64,000 bases of DNA from Candidatus Avelusimicrobium intestinale (GCA_902765225.1 CACWYV010000001.1:186001-250000); one strand, 5' to 3'; counted from the first letter of the stretch, positions 24,755 to 37,112 are shown. Made by a program: numbers and translations. The notes: a model not told the origin generated them from the sequence alone.

Positions 24755-26206
24755 TTAAATACGGAAAGTAAAGATTTTACTTTCGTAGGGTTGCAATTCT
24801 AACTTCAATCCTTGTACTCGGACATCTCCGGAAAGATCTATTTTTTGACCGGAAAATTCTTCCGTCATGGTGTTTCCGCTAATACCCTTAAGCGGTAAAT
24901 TACATCTGGCCGGGGAATCGCTGTAATTGATGACTATCAATTTACCCGTGTTCATCTGTTTCCACTGCCATGAAAGGACGTTACGGCTGGAAACATCCGT
25001 TTCCGGATTGACATCCCGCAAACTCCATTGTCCGCCGTGAAATGCCGGGGCAGAAACAATACTCATCAGTTTGCTGTAGTACGTAAAAACTTCTTCGTCC
25101 TTGGTGAACCAATCTTGTACGTATTGTATCGGCATGCGCGCCGGACGACCCAACAGCTGGAAAAATTGAAACAGCCGCGCACCGGGAAGCGTGGCTATAA
25201 TAGTGCTGGCCGCTAACGATTTAGCACGGCCAAAAGCCTTGAGCGATTCTTCCTCGTCGTGGTTGGAAGTAAAACGCATGGAACGCATCTGATACAAGTG
25301 TTCCGCCCCCAAGTGCCCTTTGATGTCCTGCGGGCTGGAAAAACGCAACCGGTCATACAACACTTTATCGTACGTGTAATCAAAGCCGAGTTCCTGCACT
25401 TCCCATTCCAAGCCCCAGTACACTTCGGCAATGAAAGTAAATTCCGGATATTCGTCCCGGACGGACTCCAACGCTTCGCTCCAAAATTCCCGCTTCGGCA
25501 ACGTACTGCCGATAAATTCCCACCAAATATCCCGGTGCACTTTATTCAAGGACAGCATAGCCATATCGCAACGTACGCCGTCGCATAATTCGGCTACCCG
25601 GCGCAAATTGGATAACATAAATTCCCGCGTTTGGGGATTGAAATAATTGAGTTGCGCCGTATCGGTCCACGGAGCAAAATACGGGTCCCGTCCGTGTGCA
25701 ATAAAAATTCCGTTAGGGTTTTTGAAAAACCAATCTTTGTGGTGCGCCGGCTCGGCCGTACCGGAATTAACAAAAAAATCAGGGTTGTCCGAAACAACGG
25801 GACTGTCAATGGCCATGTGGTTTCCCACAAAATCCAATAGCAAGGAAATCCCGCGCGCTTTGAGCCGTTCGCGGAACACCCGCAGGGCTTTTTCTCCCCC
25901 TAAATTTTCATCTACCGTATATTCATACACGGCATAGGGAGAAGCTACAATATCGTCGGGATTAAAATCCGGTTTGATAGCCCGGACTTGGTTTTGAATT
26001 TCTTGCGAATTACGGGCAATTTCTCCCGCTTTGGGGCTTTGCTTCCACACACCAATCAGCCAAACCGCATCAAAGCCCATGGCTTGCACGGTATCAAGAA
26101 ATTGTTCGGGAATATTTTCCAACGTGAAAGGATGCCCGTGTTTGTTTTCCAAACGCCGTAGCCAAGCGCGCGTATTGATTTCTAAGATGTGCGGATTGGT
26201 TCGCAT
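24755..26206 (-). CDS. GH13 alpha-amylase family glycoside hydrolase
   Basis: A 483-residue enzyme with all four GH13 conserved regions: I LLLDFVGNHMA, II DGVRCDMAML (nucleophile Asp), III FIAEVYWGLEW (acid/base Glu), IV FTSNHDEEE (third Asp). A C-terminal beta domain follows. No signal peptide is visible, so it probably acts in the cytoplasm on maltodextrin or glycogen. The start is ATG 26206 behind GGGGAG; a 21-residue upstream extension is rejected. Substrate specificity cannot be told. Confidence 0.9.
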   Translation of the reverse strand: MRTNPHILEINTRAWLRRLENKHGHPFTLENIPEQFLDTVQAMGFDAVWLIGVWKQSPKAGEIARNSQEIQNQVRAIKPDFNPDDIVASPYAVYEYTVDENLGGEKALRVFRERLKARGISLLLDFVGNHMAIDSPVVSDNPDFFVNSGTAEPAHHKDWFFKNPNGIFIAHGRDPYFAPWTDTAQLNYFNPQTREFMLSNLRRVAELCDGVRCDMAMLSLNKVHRDIWWEFIGSTLPKREFWSEALESVRDEYPEFTFIAEVYWGLEWEVQELGFDYTYDKVLYDRLRFSSPQDIKGHLGAEHLYQMRSMRFTSNHDEEESLKAFGRAKSLAASTIIATLPGARLFQFFQLLGRPARMPIQYVQDWFTKDEEVFTYYSKLMSIVSAPAFHGGQWSLRDVNPETDVSSRNVLSWQWKQMNTGKLIVINYSDSPARCNLPLKGISGNTMTEEFSGQKIDLSGDVRVQGLKLELQPYESKIFTFRI

Positions 26207-26290
26207 AGAATCTCCCCTACTCTTTTTATAGCAATTTCCCTTCTGTTTGTAAACAGTTTTTTGAACCAAGATTTGGATTATACGTAAAAT

Positions 26291-26319
26291 ACCCGTCCCA
26301 GATATTATCTAAGACGGGC
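26291..26319 (-). terminator. Terminator of the dnaA-gyrA run
   Basis: A 12-bp stem (CCCGTCTTAGAT with ATCTGGGACGGG, two G-T pairs in the RNA) and 3-nt loop, followed by TATTTTA on minus, 17 bases past the gyrA stop. Confidence 0.8.
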
Positions 26320-26335
26320 ATTTTATAATAAACCG

Positions 26336-28861
26336 CTACTTTTCTTGTGCTTCTTCGGACTCTTCTTCGTCCTTGACTACCGGCGCAATGCGGGCAATTT
26401 TGTCGCCGGGTTCCATTTTCGCCAAGGTGACCCCTTGCGCGTTGCGGCCGACGGAGCGGATATCGGCACACCGTACCCGGATGGTCATTCCCTTCTCGGT
26501 AATAATCATCAAGTCTTTCGTTTCATCTACCAACTTAATACCCACTACCGAACCGTTACGGGCCGACGTTTTAATGGTAATCACACCCATCCCGCCGCGA
26601 TTTTGACGTTTGTATTCGCTAAATTCCGTGCGTTTACCAAAGCCGTTCTCACAAACGGATAATACATCCGGCTGGATTCCACCGTCGTTGGGAGCTTGTT
26701 CCATTCCCACCACTACGTCGTCGGTGCCTAAATTAATAGCACGGACCCCGCGGGCCGGACGACCCATCGCACGGACTTGATTTTCATCAAAGCGGATGGA
26801 TTTGCCGTTCTTCGTGGCTACTAAAATATCCGATTTCCCATGCGTTGTTTGCGCACTGACTAACACGTCGCCTTCGTCTAAACCGATAGCAATAATCCCC
26901 GTGCGGCGGATGTTGGCAAACTCACTGAGTTCCACCCGCTTAATGCTGCCCAACCGCGTGCACATCGTCAGGTAAGTGTTTTGACAATGTTTGGGGTCAA
27001 AATCCTCGATTGCAATGGCGGAAGTAACTTTTTCCTCGCCGGTGATTTGCAACAGATTGACAATGGCTTTCCCTTTAGAGAGGCGGTTGCCTTCGGGGAT
27101 TTCAAACGCCCGCAACGCAAACACACGGCCGCGGCTGGTAAACATCAAAATCGTCGCGTGCGAAGACGTGATAAAGAGGTGTTCCATAAAATCTTCCTCT
27201 TTCGTCTTGCTGCCGATAATGCCTTTGCCGCCGCGGTTCTGGCTCTTATACGTAGAAAGCGGAATCCGTTTGGCGTAACCGTCGTTGGAAATAGTGATGA
27301 CGACTTCTTCTTTTTCAATTAAATCTTCCATGGAGAAGTCCGTCATATCCGGCCCGATTTGCGTGCGGCGCGGATCGCCATACGTTTTTTTGAGGTCGGT
27401 CAATTCCGTTACAATGATATCCAAAATCCGTTGCGGATTACCTAAAATATCTTTTAATTCTTCAATCAGCTTAAGTAAATCCTTCCGCTCGTTTTCAATG
27501 GCCAAGGCGGACAGTTGCGTGAGTTGGTGCAGACGCATATCCAAAATGGCTTGTGCTTGCACTTCGGTCAGCGTAAAACGCTTCATCAAAGTAAACTTGG
27601 CTTCCGTCGGGTCCTTGGCTTTGCGGATGATGGCCACTACTTCATCCATATTCGCAATAGCAATCAGCAACCCGTTTAAAATATGCTCGCGTTTTTGTGC
27701 TTTATTTAAGTCAAACTTGGTGCGATTGGTAATGATTTCTTTGCGGTGTTTGACATAGGCCTTCATGACTTCTTTGAGAGATAACACACGCGGCCGCCCG
27801 TCCACAATCGCCAACATATTCACCGGGAAAGACGTTTGCAATTGGGTGTGTTTGAACAAGTGGTTGAGTACCACCTGGGCGTTTCCGTCGCGTTTGACTT
27901 CAATGACTAAGCGCATCCCGCGGCGGTCCGACTCGTCACGGATATCGGAAATATCGGTAATTTTTTTATCGCGTACCAAGGCCACAATGCTTTCAATCAG
28001 TGCGGTCTTGTTGACTTGGTACGGAATGGCTGTAACGATAATGGCTTCACGACCGTTCTTGCGCTCTTCAATTTCTGTAGCGGCCTGAACTTTAACACTG
28101 CCGTGGCCCGTTTCAAAATATTCGTAAATACCCTTTGTGCCGCGAATGATGGCACCCGTCGGGAAATCGGGTCCTTTGACGATTTTCATCATCTCTTTGA
28201 CGGTAATATCCGGGTTTTTGATGTACGCAATAATACCGTCGCACACTTCGCCTAAATTATGGGTGGGGATATTGGTGGCCATACCTACGGCAATCCCGGC
28301 CGAACCGTTTACCAATAACGCCGGCAGTTTAGCCGGTAGCACGGACGGCTCCAATAGGGAACCGTCGTAATTGGGAATCATTTTAACGGTATCTTTGTCC
28401 AAATCGCCCAACATTTCTTCGGAAATTTTTTGCAAGCGGCACTCGGTATAACGCATGGCGGCGGCAGAATCTCCGTCAATGGAGCCAAAGTTTCCTTGTC
28501 CGTCAATGAGCGGTTTACGCAGCGAAAAATCTTGCACCATACGCACCAGCGTATCGTAGACGGCGGTATCTCCGTGCGGGTGATATTTACCGAGTACATC
28601 CCCCACCACACGGGCCGATTTTTTGTAGGGTTTATTGTATTTAAGACCCATTTCGTTCATGGAATATAACACCCGGCGGTGCACCGGTTTTAAACCGTCG
28701 CGCACATCGGGCAACGCACGCCCGACAATCACGCTCATGGCATAGTCAATGTAGTACGAACGCATTTCGTTCGCAATGTCGCGTTGTTGAATATTGCCGA
28801 ACAAATCCACGCTCACATTGACATTTTGCATGGCCGGCTGATTGGTATTTTCTTCACTCAT
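26336..28861 (-). CDS. gyrA: DNA gyrase subunit A
   Basis: An 841-residue GyrA. The catalytic Tyr is in [10 protein letters not shown] (Tyr138), and the GyrA box in [13 protein letters not shown] opens the C-terminal DNA-wrapping beta-propeller. The quinolone region reads [15 protein letters not shown]: the position equal to E. coli Ser83 is Thr, while the Asp87 equivalent is kept. The tail is acidic. Gyrase introduces negative supercoils. It follows gyrB after 66 bases, with GGAG before its ATG. Confidence 0.98.
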   Translation of the reverse strand: MSEENTNQPAMQNVNVSVDLFGNIQQRDIANEMRSYYIDYAMSVIVGRALPDVRDGLKPVHRRVLYSMNEMGLKYNKPYKKSARVVGDVLGKYHPHGDTAVYDTLVRMVQDFSLRKPLIDGQGNFGSIDGDSAAAMRYTECRLQKISEEMLGDLDKDTVKMIPNYDGSLLEPSVLPAKLPALLVNGSAGIAVGMATNIPTHNLGEVCDGIIAYIKNPDITVKEMMKIVKGPDFPTGAIIRGTKGIYEYFETGHGSVKVQAATEIEERKNGREAIIVTAIPYQVNKTALIESIVALVRDKKITDISDIRDESDRRGMRLVIEVKRDGNAQVVLNHLFKHTQLQTSFPVNMLAIVDGRPRVLSLKEVMKAYVKHRKEIITNRTKFDLNKAQKREHILNGLLIAIANMDEVVAIIRKAKDPTEAKFTLMKRFTLTEVQAQAILDMRLHQLTQLSALAIENERKDLLKLIEELKDILGNPQRILDIIVTELTDLKKTYGDPRRTQIGPDMTDFSMEDLIEKEEVVITISNDGYAKRIPLSTYKSQNRGGKGIIGSKTKEEDFMEHLFITSSHATILMFTSRGRVFALRAFEIPEGNRLSKGKAIVNLLQITGEEKVTSAIAIEDFDPKHCQNTYLTMCTRLGSIKRVELSEFANIRRTGIIAIGLDEGDVLVSAQTTHGKSDILVATKNGKSIRFDENQVRAMGRPARGVRAINLGTDDVVVGMEQAPNDGGIQPDVLSVCENGFGKRTEFSEYKRQNRGGMGVITIKTSARNGSVVGIKLVDETKDLMIITEKGMTIRVRCADIRSVGRNAQGVTLAKMEPGDKIARIAPVVKDEEESEEAQEK

Positions 28862-28927
28862 GTTAAAAATCTCCTATTACGGATAAAACGTTCCGGGCCG
28901 CGCGGGCACTGCCGCCACGGCGAAAAA

Positions 28928-31426
<2,499 letters not shown>

Positions 31427-31723
31427 TTACTGAATTTCTATCCGTTTTATCCACGGCGTAGAAAAATGTTTATTTAATTCCGTAATCAATTGGTGGCGGC
31501 GTGCTGTCAATTCATTTTTAGCCACCGCTACTTTTACTTTCACGTAGAGAGTGTCTTTTTGAACAGCATGCAACACCCAAAATTTGGCCTTATTACCTAC
31601 CAACTGCGTCCATACGTGGTCTAAAATAAGTAACCGGTTTAAACGGCTGTTGAGTCTGTTATAACGGCTATCTAAATTAGAACTGGCATACCACGTTTTA
31701 CGCGGGGGAGCCCCAAATTTCAT
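31427..31723 (-). CDS. dciA: DUF721 / DciA-like replication protein
   Basis: A 98-residue basic protein with the DUF721 core (ILDHVWTQLVGNKAKFWVL, then TLYVKVKVAVAKNEL). DciA proteins help load the replicative helicase DnaB in bacteria lacking DnaC/DnaI. Its ATG overlaps the dnaN stop by one base, and it lies where recF-DUF721 usually sits between dnaN and gyrB. Sequence similarity is modest, so the symbol rests partly on context. Confidence 0.72.
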   Translation of the reverse strand: MKFGAPPRKTWYASSNLDSRYNRLNSRLNRLLILDHVWTQLVGNKAKFWVLHAVQKDTLYVKVKVAVAKNELTARRHQLITELNKHFSTPWIKRIEIQ

Positions 31724-32832
31724 TAAGCCCTCACCGGCATAATTACGTATTTATATGTGTTATCTCCGACGGGCTCCACCAACACGGGTTGGGATGCGTT
31801 CACAAATGAAAACGATACTTTATCCGTGGAAATATTTTTTAAAACATCAATGATATATTGCGGATTAAAGGCCGCCTCAAACGGTTCCCCCGTATATTCC
31901 ACGGGAAGTTCATCGGTAAATTCCATATTTTGCGAATTAGACATAACCGTTAAGGTATTTTCAGCTAACTTATATTTCACTACACTGCCAAACTCTCCCG
32001 AACATAAGGCGGAACGGCGGGTGGAAGCTAATAATTCTTTCGCAAAAATATCAAACGAAAATTTCTTTTCGGTAGGTATGACCTGCGCATAATTGGGAAA
32101 ATTTCCTTCAATTAAGCGCGAAATAAAAGTGGTTTCATTCAACAAAAAACTGACCTGATTAGCCGACACATTCACTTTTATTTTAGTTCCCTTTTCCGGC
32201 TTAGCCAAGGAAATAAAACGGCATACTTCGTTTAAAATTTTAGTGGGAATAATAATTTTAAATTCAGCCGCACCCGGTAAAGCCGCGTGGCTGGCCACTG
32301 CTAAACGTCCGCCGTCTGTAGCTACAATTTCAAATTTATCGGCGGTATGGTTCCATAAGAGCCCGTTTAAAATATAACGTGTTTCTTGCGTAGAAGCGGA
32401 AAAAGCGGTTTTTTCTATTTGTTGTTGTAATTCCAACGGATCTAATTCCACACAGTCTTCCTGTTTCACCTCCGGAATAGCCGGATATTCCGATTTAGGT
32501 GTACCAATCACCCAAAATTTACTCTTGCCGGATTTAATATGAAATTTATTATTCTCGTCTAACGATAAATTAATTTCTTTATCGTCGGGAAGGTTCTTAA
32601 TAATTTCCGCAAATTCTTTTAGCGGGATTGTAATACTGCCTTCTTCTTCTACCTCGGCATTGACAAAGTGCACGGTAGCCATTTCCATATCGGTGCGAAC
32701 GAGTTTTAATTTTCCTTTTTTCGCTTCCAATAAGAAATTATGAAGAATGGGCAGTGTCGTGCGGGAAGAAACCCCCGCAGACACAACCTGTATGCCTTCC
32801 AAAAGAACCGATTTAGTGATATTTATTTTCAT
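31723..32832 (-). CDS. dnaN: DNA polymerase III sliding clamp (beta)
   Basis: A 369-residue beta clamp with three repeated clamp domains and the conserved C-terminus YKYVIMPVRA. Domain landmarks include SSRTTLPILHNFLLEA and FIISLIEGNFPNY-like FISRLIEGNFPNY. It encircles DNA behind the polymerase. It lies between dnaA and dciA, with AAAAGGA before the ATG. Confidence 0.97.
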   Translation of the reverse strand: MKINITKSVLLEGIQVVSAGVSSRTTLPILHNFLLEAKKGKLKLVRTDMEMATVHFVNAEVEEEGSITIPLKEFAEIIKNLPDDKEINLSLDENNKFHIKSGKSKFWVIGTPKSEYPAIPEVKQEDCVELDPLELQQQIEKTAFSASTQETRYILNGLLWNHTADKFEIVATDGGRLAVASHAALPGAAEFKIIIPTKILNEVCRFISLAKPEKGTKIKVNVSANQVSFLLNETTFISRLIEGNFPNYAQVIPTEKKFSFDIFAKELLASTRRSALCSGEFGSVVKYKLAENTLTVMSNSQNMEFTDELPVEYTGEPFEAAFNPQYIIDVLKNISTDKVSFSFVNASQPVLVEPVGDNTYKYVIMPVRA

Positions 32833-32863
32833 ATTTATAATCCTTTTATTATGTCCTGTTGAT

Positions 32864-33007
32864 TGTGTGGATTCTGTGATTTGCCGCCTTATGTGAAATC
32901 AGGCTGGCTGTGTATAACCTCACTTTTTTATAAACATCATAAACACCTGCAAAAACAATTCCCTGTTTTAACCCGGTTATTCACCGGTTGGCTACTTTTT
33001 ATCCACA
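32864..33007. other. Probable oriC: DnaA-box cluster in the dnaN-dnaA gap
   Basis: Within about 140 bases there are TTATACACA (reverse, 32909-32917), TTATCCACA (32999-33007, overlapping the dnaA stop region), TTATTCACC (32977-32985, one mismatch to TTATNCACA) and GAATCCACA (reverse, 32866-32874, two mismatches). The stretch between them is A/T-rich. Gene context (dnaA, dnaN, gyrBA, parAB, parS-like sites) supports an origin here. A DNA-unwinding element is not proven; the A/T-rich region upstream of dnaA is an alternative. Confidence 0.65.
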
Positions 33008-34359
33008 GCCTTAATATCCAAAATAATTTTGTTCATTTCGGCTGCGAAAAACGGGTCAGAAGCCAATTTTTCCTTTACGGTATCGCGTGCATGGACGACG
33101 GTGCTGTGATCGCGGTTAAATTCCCGGCCGATCTCCGGTAAGGATAAATCAGTCAAATCTGTCGTCAAGAACATAGCAATTTGGCGCGGCCAAGCCACAG
33201 ACTGTGTTTTACGCTTAGAGTTAAAATCTTCTATTTTAATACTAAAATGTTTTCCAACCACTTTTTTAATAGCGTTTACATTGACGGAAGTATCTTTATT
33301 GGCAACCAGAATATCGGCCAGTATTTCCTTAGCAATGGCAATAGAAGGTACCACCCCGTGCATACTGCAATAAGCTACCAGACGGAACAAAGATCCTTCC
33401 AATTCCCGTACGTTGGTTTGGATGCCTTCGGCAATAAAGGAAAGTACATCATCACCGATATCAAAATTGATAGACTCTCTTTTTTTACGCAAAATAGCAA
33501 TACGGGTTTCCAAATTAGGGCGTTTAATTTCGGTAGTGATTCCCGATAATAAACGGGACGATAACCGTTCGTTCCATTCCAGTTGTTGGGGGGTTCTGTC
33601 GGAAGATAACACAATTTGTTTTTGGTTACCGAATAAGGCATTAAATGTATTAAAAAATTCTTCCGTACAGGCTTCTTTACCGGATACAAATTGAATATCA
33701 TCCATCAAAAAACAATCCAACGAACGGTATTTTTTACGGAAGCTGTCTGATACTTTATTTTGTAAGGCTTCAATATATTCACTCACAAATTCTTCGCCCG
33801 ACATATACAGCACTTTGGCGGACGGATTGTCTTTTAAAATTTGGTTACCGATGGCGTGTAATAAGTGGGTTTTTCCTAATCCCGGAGCTGAATAAATGAC
33901 CAACGGATTATTTTCCCGCGCGCCCAATTTGTGCGCTACAGCTTGAGCCGCTTTGTAAGCAAAACGGTTGGAGGGGGATTCAATGAAGTTTTCAAATGTA
34001 TACGAAGAATTTAACCGCGAAGCAAATGGGTTCACTTTCACAGCGGCTTGTTGTTGCGTTACTTTTGCGGCCAGCGCTTCTTTGGTGGCAGTTACGGAAG
34101 TAATTTCCTCTAAACTGATATGATAAGCCACTTGTATGGCAATTCCCAAATGTTTTAAGAATGCATCTTTAATGATATTTTCGTACCGTTCGCGGATTGT
34201 TTGACCCCAAAACTGGTTGGGAAGGGCAATCCCTAAGGTGCTTCCGTCAAACTCCACGTGCGCCGGGCGTAGCCACATATCAAAAGAATCTTTTCCTATA
34301 ATTGTTTCTATTTCTTGGAAAACGGGAACTAATTGGGGGTATTTTTCTTCATTATTCAC
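32992..34359 (-). CDS. dnaA: Chromosomal replication initiator DnaA
   Basis: A 455-residue DnaA. Domain I spans about residues 1-80. The AAA+ domain III has Walker [13 protein letters not shown] and Walker [10 protein letters not shown]. Domain IV carries the DnaA-box signature [15 protein letters not shown]. It starts with GTG at 34359, with AGGA upstream; no in-frame ATG is better. DnaA oligomerises at oriC and melts it. Confidence 0.98.
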   Translation of the reverse strand: MNNEEKYPQLVPVFQEIETIIGKDSFDMWLRPAHVEFDGSTLGIALPNQFWGQTIRERYENIIKDAFLKHLGIAIQVAYHISLEEITSVTATKEALAAKVTQQQAAVKVNPFASRLNSSYTFENFIESPSNRFAYKAAQAVAHKLGARENNPLVIYSAPGLGKTHLLHAIGNQILKDNPSAKVLYMSGEEFVSEYIEALQNKVSDSFRKKYRSLDCFLMDDIQFVSGKEACTEEFFNTFNALFGNQKQIVLSSDRTPQQLEWNERLSSRLLSGITTEIKRPNLETRIAILRKKRESINFDIGDDVLSFIAEGIQTNVRELEGSLFRLVAYCSMHGVVPSIAIAKEILADILVANKDTSVNVNAIKKVVGKHFSIKIEDFNSKRKTQSVAWPRQIAMFLTTDLTDLSLPEIGREFNRDHSTVVHARDTVKEKLASDPFFAAEMNKIILDIKAVDKK

Positions 34360-34382
34360 AACATTACCATCCTGCTAAAATA

Positions 34383-34424
34383 TGACCTAGATATATCTTA
34401 CCACTTATGGAAACAGTAGGTCAA
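34383..34424 (-). promoter_or_regulatory. dnaA promoter flanked by an inverted repeat
   Basis: On minus: TTGACC (34419-34424), 18-bp spacer, TAAGAT (34395-34400). TGACCTA (34383-34389) and TAGGTCA (34417-34423) are perfect inverted copies that bracket the promoter, one overlapping the -35 and one lying just downstream of the -10, as an operator pair would. Confidence 0.55.
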
Positions 34425-34560
34425 TGAAAAAATATAAGAAATAGCGTTTAAGCGGTTAAAAATAGCGTAAATTTGAAATTTTTTTTAAAATAGCAGTTGG
34501 GATATTAAAATAATATAAAATCTCCCTAAAGCCAATTTTAGGAATTTTTATAATTATTTT
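34425..34560. other. A/T-rich spacer between dnaA and the oxygen-defence operon
   Basis: No gene is visible. The stretch is very A/T-rich, holds the direct repeat AAATAGCGT (34439-34447 and 34460-34468), and is the most easily melted DNA near dnaA. It could be part of a bipartite origin, but contains no good DnaA box that I can see. Confidence 0.4.
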
Positions 34561-34566
34561 TTGGAC

Positions 34567-34596
34567 TTGAATGCTTGGAAACAGCCGTTTTATAAT
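34567..34596 (+). promoter_or_regulatory. Promoter of the superoxide-reductase operon
   Basis: TTGAAT (34567-34572), 18-bp spacer, TATAAT (34591-34596). The 5' leader to the ATG is about 60 bases. Confidence 0.6.
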
Positions 34597-34664
34597 AATG
34601 AGTAGTGAATATTACAGAAATATTATATACTTTAAAGAGTTATATGGATAAAAAGGGGGAAAAT

Positions 34665-35051
34665 ATGACACAAATTCACGATATTTACACATGTCCGGTA
34701 TGCGGTAACCGGGTGGAAGTAATACATCAAGGAGCCGGGGAACTGGTGTGTTGTGGTCAACCAATGAAAAAAGCGGTAGCAGGTACGTCGGACGGAGCGG
34801 CGGAAAAACACGTGCCCGTTATTGAAAAAATAGACGGCGGCTATAAGGTAAAAGTAGGCAGTGTAGAACATCCGTCCACGGAAGCCCATTATATTGAATG
34901 GATAGAACTGATTTGTCTATCGTGCGGAAAGGTCCAGCGTCATTATTTGAAACCGGGTGATAAACCGGAAGCCGTTTTCACGACAAATGCCGAACGCGTA
35001 CTGGCGCGGGAGTATTGTAATTTACACGGGCTGTGGCAAGCGGAGAATTAA
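34665..35051 (+). CDS. dfx: Desulfoferrodoxin (superoxide reductase, two-iron form)
   Basis: A 128-residue protein. The N-terminal desulforedoxin centre has [21 protein letters not shown] (CxxC...CC), and the C-terminal neelaredoxin domain has [23 protein letters not shown] and EYCNLHGLW, supplying four His and one Cys ligand. It reduces superoxide to peroxide without making O2, using electrons from rubredoxin. The start is ATG 34665 after AAGGGGGAAA; a frame starting 60 bases earlier lacks family support. It heads a four-gene operon. Confidence 0.95.
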   Translation: MTQIHDIYTCPVCGNRVEVIHQGAGELVCCGQPMKKAVAGTSDGAAEKHVPVIEKIDGGYKVKVGSVEHPSTEAHYIEWIELICLSCGKVQRHYLKPGDKPEAVFTTNAERVLAREYCNLHGLWQAEN

Positions 35052-35086
35052 ATACGACCGTAGTTACAAATTGTTAGGAGATGAAA

Positions 35087-36283
35087 ATGATGCAGGCAGT
35101 CAAAATTTCGGAGAAAGTCTATTGGGTGGGGGCTATTGATTGGAATATACGGGATTTTCACGGGTATTCCACACGCCGGGGCACGACCTACAATGCATAC
35201 CTGATATTGGGGGAAAAACCGACGTTAGTGGACACCGTTAAAAAAGAATTTTACGGCGAGATGATGCAGCGTATCCAAAGTGTTATGGATCCGACAAAAA
35301 TTCACCAAATTATTTCCAATCATTCGGAATTGGACCACTCCGGAGCCTTGGCCGAAACAGTGGCGTCAATCCGTCCGCAAGAAGTGTATGTATCGGCGAT
35401 GGGTCTGAAAAATTTGACGGGGCATTTTCATGAAAATTTAAAATTTAAGATTGTCAAAACGGGTGACCGGATTGATATCGGCGGGGATACGATTTCTTTT
35501 GTGGAAGCGCGGATGTTGCATTGGCCGGACAGTATGTTTTCTTACTTGGAAAAAGAAAATATTTTATTTAGCAACGACGTTTTCGGTATGCACTACGCTA
35601 CCAACCGCTTGTTTGACGACGAAAACGACGAACATATTTGGTGGACCGAAGCCGCCAAATACTATGCCAATATCGTGTTGCCTTATTCCGATATTGTGCT
35701 CCGGTTTTTGCAACAAATCAAACAAATGGGATTATCCCCCCGAATGATTGCACCGGATCATGGTTTTGTTTGGCGTAAAAATCCGTCTCAAATTGTAGAT
35801 TTGTACGGTGAATGGGCGGCCCAAAAAGCGGCGAACAAAGCCCTCATCGTGTACGATACCATGTGGGGCAGTACGGAAAAAATGGCCCGGCAAATTGCCG
35901 ATGGTTTATCGTCGGCGGGAACGCAAGTAAAACTGCTTTCCATGCATCACACCGACCGTAGCGAGGTGGCTTTAGAATTACTGAACAGTACGGCTTTGTT
36001 GGTCGGTTCTCCGGTGCTAAATAGTCAAATTTTTCCCTCGCTGGCCGACGTATTGTGTTATTTAAAAGGATTGCGTAAGAAAAATTTAATCGGTGCGGTG
36101 TTCGGTTCGTATGGTTGGAACGGAGCCCCCTTGGAAGACATATACCAGACATTGGAAAAAATGCAAGTACAATTGGTGGCGCCCGTACTGAAAACCGCTT
36201 TTGTTCCCGACGAAGAAACACTGTCTAAATGCCGTGACTTAGGCGTGGTAACAAGTCAAAAAATAGCGGAGAAACTGGCTTAA
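35087..36283 (+). CDS. Flavodiiron protein (FprA-type A flavoprotein, O2/NO reductase)
   Basis: About 398 residues. The N-terminal beta-lactamase-like diiron domain has ligands in NHSELDHSGAL (HxExDH), MLHWPDSMFS, NDVFGMHYA and APDHGFVW. The C-terminal flavodoxin domain begins VYDTMWGSTEKMARQIADG. It reduces O2 to water (or NO to N2O) with electrons from rubredoxin. I prefer ATG 35087, 6 bases after TTAGGAG, over 35081. It lies between desulfoferrodoxin and the flavin reductase. Confidence 0.95.
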   Translation: MMQAVKISEKVYWVGAIDWNIRDFHGYSTRRGTTYNAYLILGEKPTLVDTVKKEFYGEMMQRIQSVMDPTKIHQIISNHSELDHSGALAETVASIRPQEVYVSAMGLKNLTGHFHENLKFKIVKTGDRIDIGGDTISFVEARMLHWPDSMFSYLEKENILFSNDVFGMHYATNRLFDDENDEHIWWTEAAKYYANIVLPYSDIVLRFLQQIKQMGLSPRMIAPDHGFVWRKNPSQIVDLYGEWAAQKAANKALIVYDTMWGSTEKMARQIADGLSSAGTQVKLLSMHHTDRSEVALELLNSTALLVGSPVLNSQIFPSLADVLCYLKGLRKKNLIGAVFGSYGWNGAPLEDIYQTLEKMQVQLVAPVLKTAFVPDEETLSKCRDLGVVTSQKIAEKLA

Positions 36284-36286
36284 CTT

Positions 36287-36802
36287 ATGACGTTAAATAG
36301 TATCAATCAAGGGTTGCAATATATTACGTATGGCTTGTATATTTTAACGGTGGCCGACGCAGAACACAAAAACGGAATGATTTTAAATACGGTTTTCCAA
36401 GTAACGGCGCAACCGCCGCGCGTGGCTGTTTCCGTTAATAAAAATTCATTGACGCACGAAATTTTACTTCGTACGCGTTGTTTTGCGGCGATGCCCTTGG
36501 ATACCACGGCTGATTTGCCCTTTATCGGGAATTTTGGTTTTCGTACGGGACGCACCTTTGATAAATTTGCCCGTGTGAATTTTACGACGGAAAAAACCGG
36601 CTGCCCGATTATTACGCAACATACGCTTTCGTATATGGAGGCGAACGTACAACTGACGCTTGACGTCGGTACGCATACACTTTTTGTAGGAGAAGTAACA
36701 AACGCCGGTGTGTTGAATGAGGCGGGCACGGCGTTGACGTATGATTACTATCATCACGTTATTAAAGGCAAAGTGCCGGCCGGTGCCACGCACCAATTTT
36801 AA
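36287..36802 (+). CDS. Flavin reductase-like FMN-binding protein
   Basis: A 171-residue flavin-reductase-domain protein (YGLYILTVADAEHKNGMILN, FQVTAQPPRVAVSVNKNS). In high-molecular-weight rubredoxins and some flavodiiron fusions this domain is joined to rubredoxin. Here it is a separate gene placed between the flavodiiron protein and rubredoxin, and probably passes electrons from NAD(P)H or a ferredoxin to rubredoxin. It begins 3 bases after the flavodiiron stop. Confidence 0.88.
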   Translation: MTLNSINQGLQYITYGLYILTVADAEHKNGMILNTVFQVTAQPPRVAVSVNKNSLTHEILLRTRCFAAMPLDTTADLPFIGNFGFRTGRTFDKFARVNFTTEKTGCPIITQHTLSYMEANVQLTLDVGTHTLFVGEVTNAGVLNEAGTALTYDYYHHVIKGKVPAGATHQF

Positions 36803-36817
36803 TCAAGGAGACAGGTT

Positions 36818-36979
36818 ATGGTAAAATATGTTTGCGAAATTTGTGGATATGTATATGATCCCGCGGTAGGTGATCCTGCTAACGGAATTCCCGCCAATAC
36901 TGCTTGGGAAGATGTAAAAGAAGATTGGGTATGCCCGGTTTGCGGGGTAGGAAAGGACCAGTTCACCCAACAAAATTAA
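36818..36979 (+). CDS. Rubredoxin
   Basis: A 53-residue rubredoxin: [20 protein letters not shown] at the N-terminus, [20 protein letters not shown] at the end. The CxxCG and CPxCG pairs bind one Fe. It is the electron carrier for desulfoferrodoxin and the flavodiiron protein encoded just upstream. AAGGAG precedes the ATG, and a terminator follows. Confidence 0.97.
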   Translation: MVKYVCEICGYVYDPAVGDPANGIPANTAWEDVKEDWVCPVCGVGKDQFTQQN

Positions 36980-37037
36980 AATTTGGGGCGGTTTTGTAAA
37001 AAATGCTTAAATTTTAAGTATTTTTTATTACTCAAAC

Positions 37038-37064
37038 ACGGGCGCTTCGGGACGCCCGTTTTTA
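37038..37064 (+). terminator. Terminator of the oxygen-defence operon
   Basis: ACGGGCG/CGCCCGT stem, 8-nt loop, TTTTT. Confidence 0.88.
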
Positions 37065-37112
37065 GTGGATAAATATCGTGTAAAAATTTCTTTGTGTTGA
37101 ATAAAAATATAC

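Noticed and set aside
31447-31455. TTATCCACG, a DnaA-box-like 9-mer near the end of dciA
   Set aside because: A single one-mismatch copy inside coding sequence, far from the cluster.
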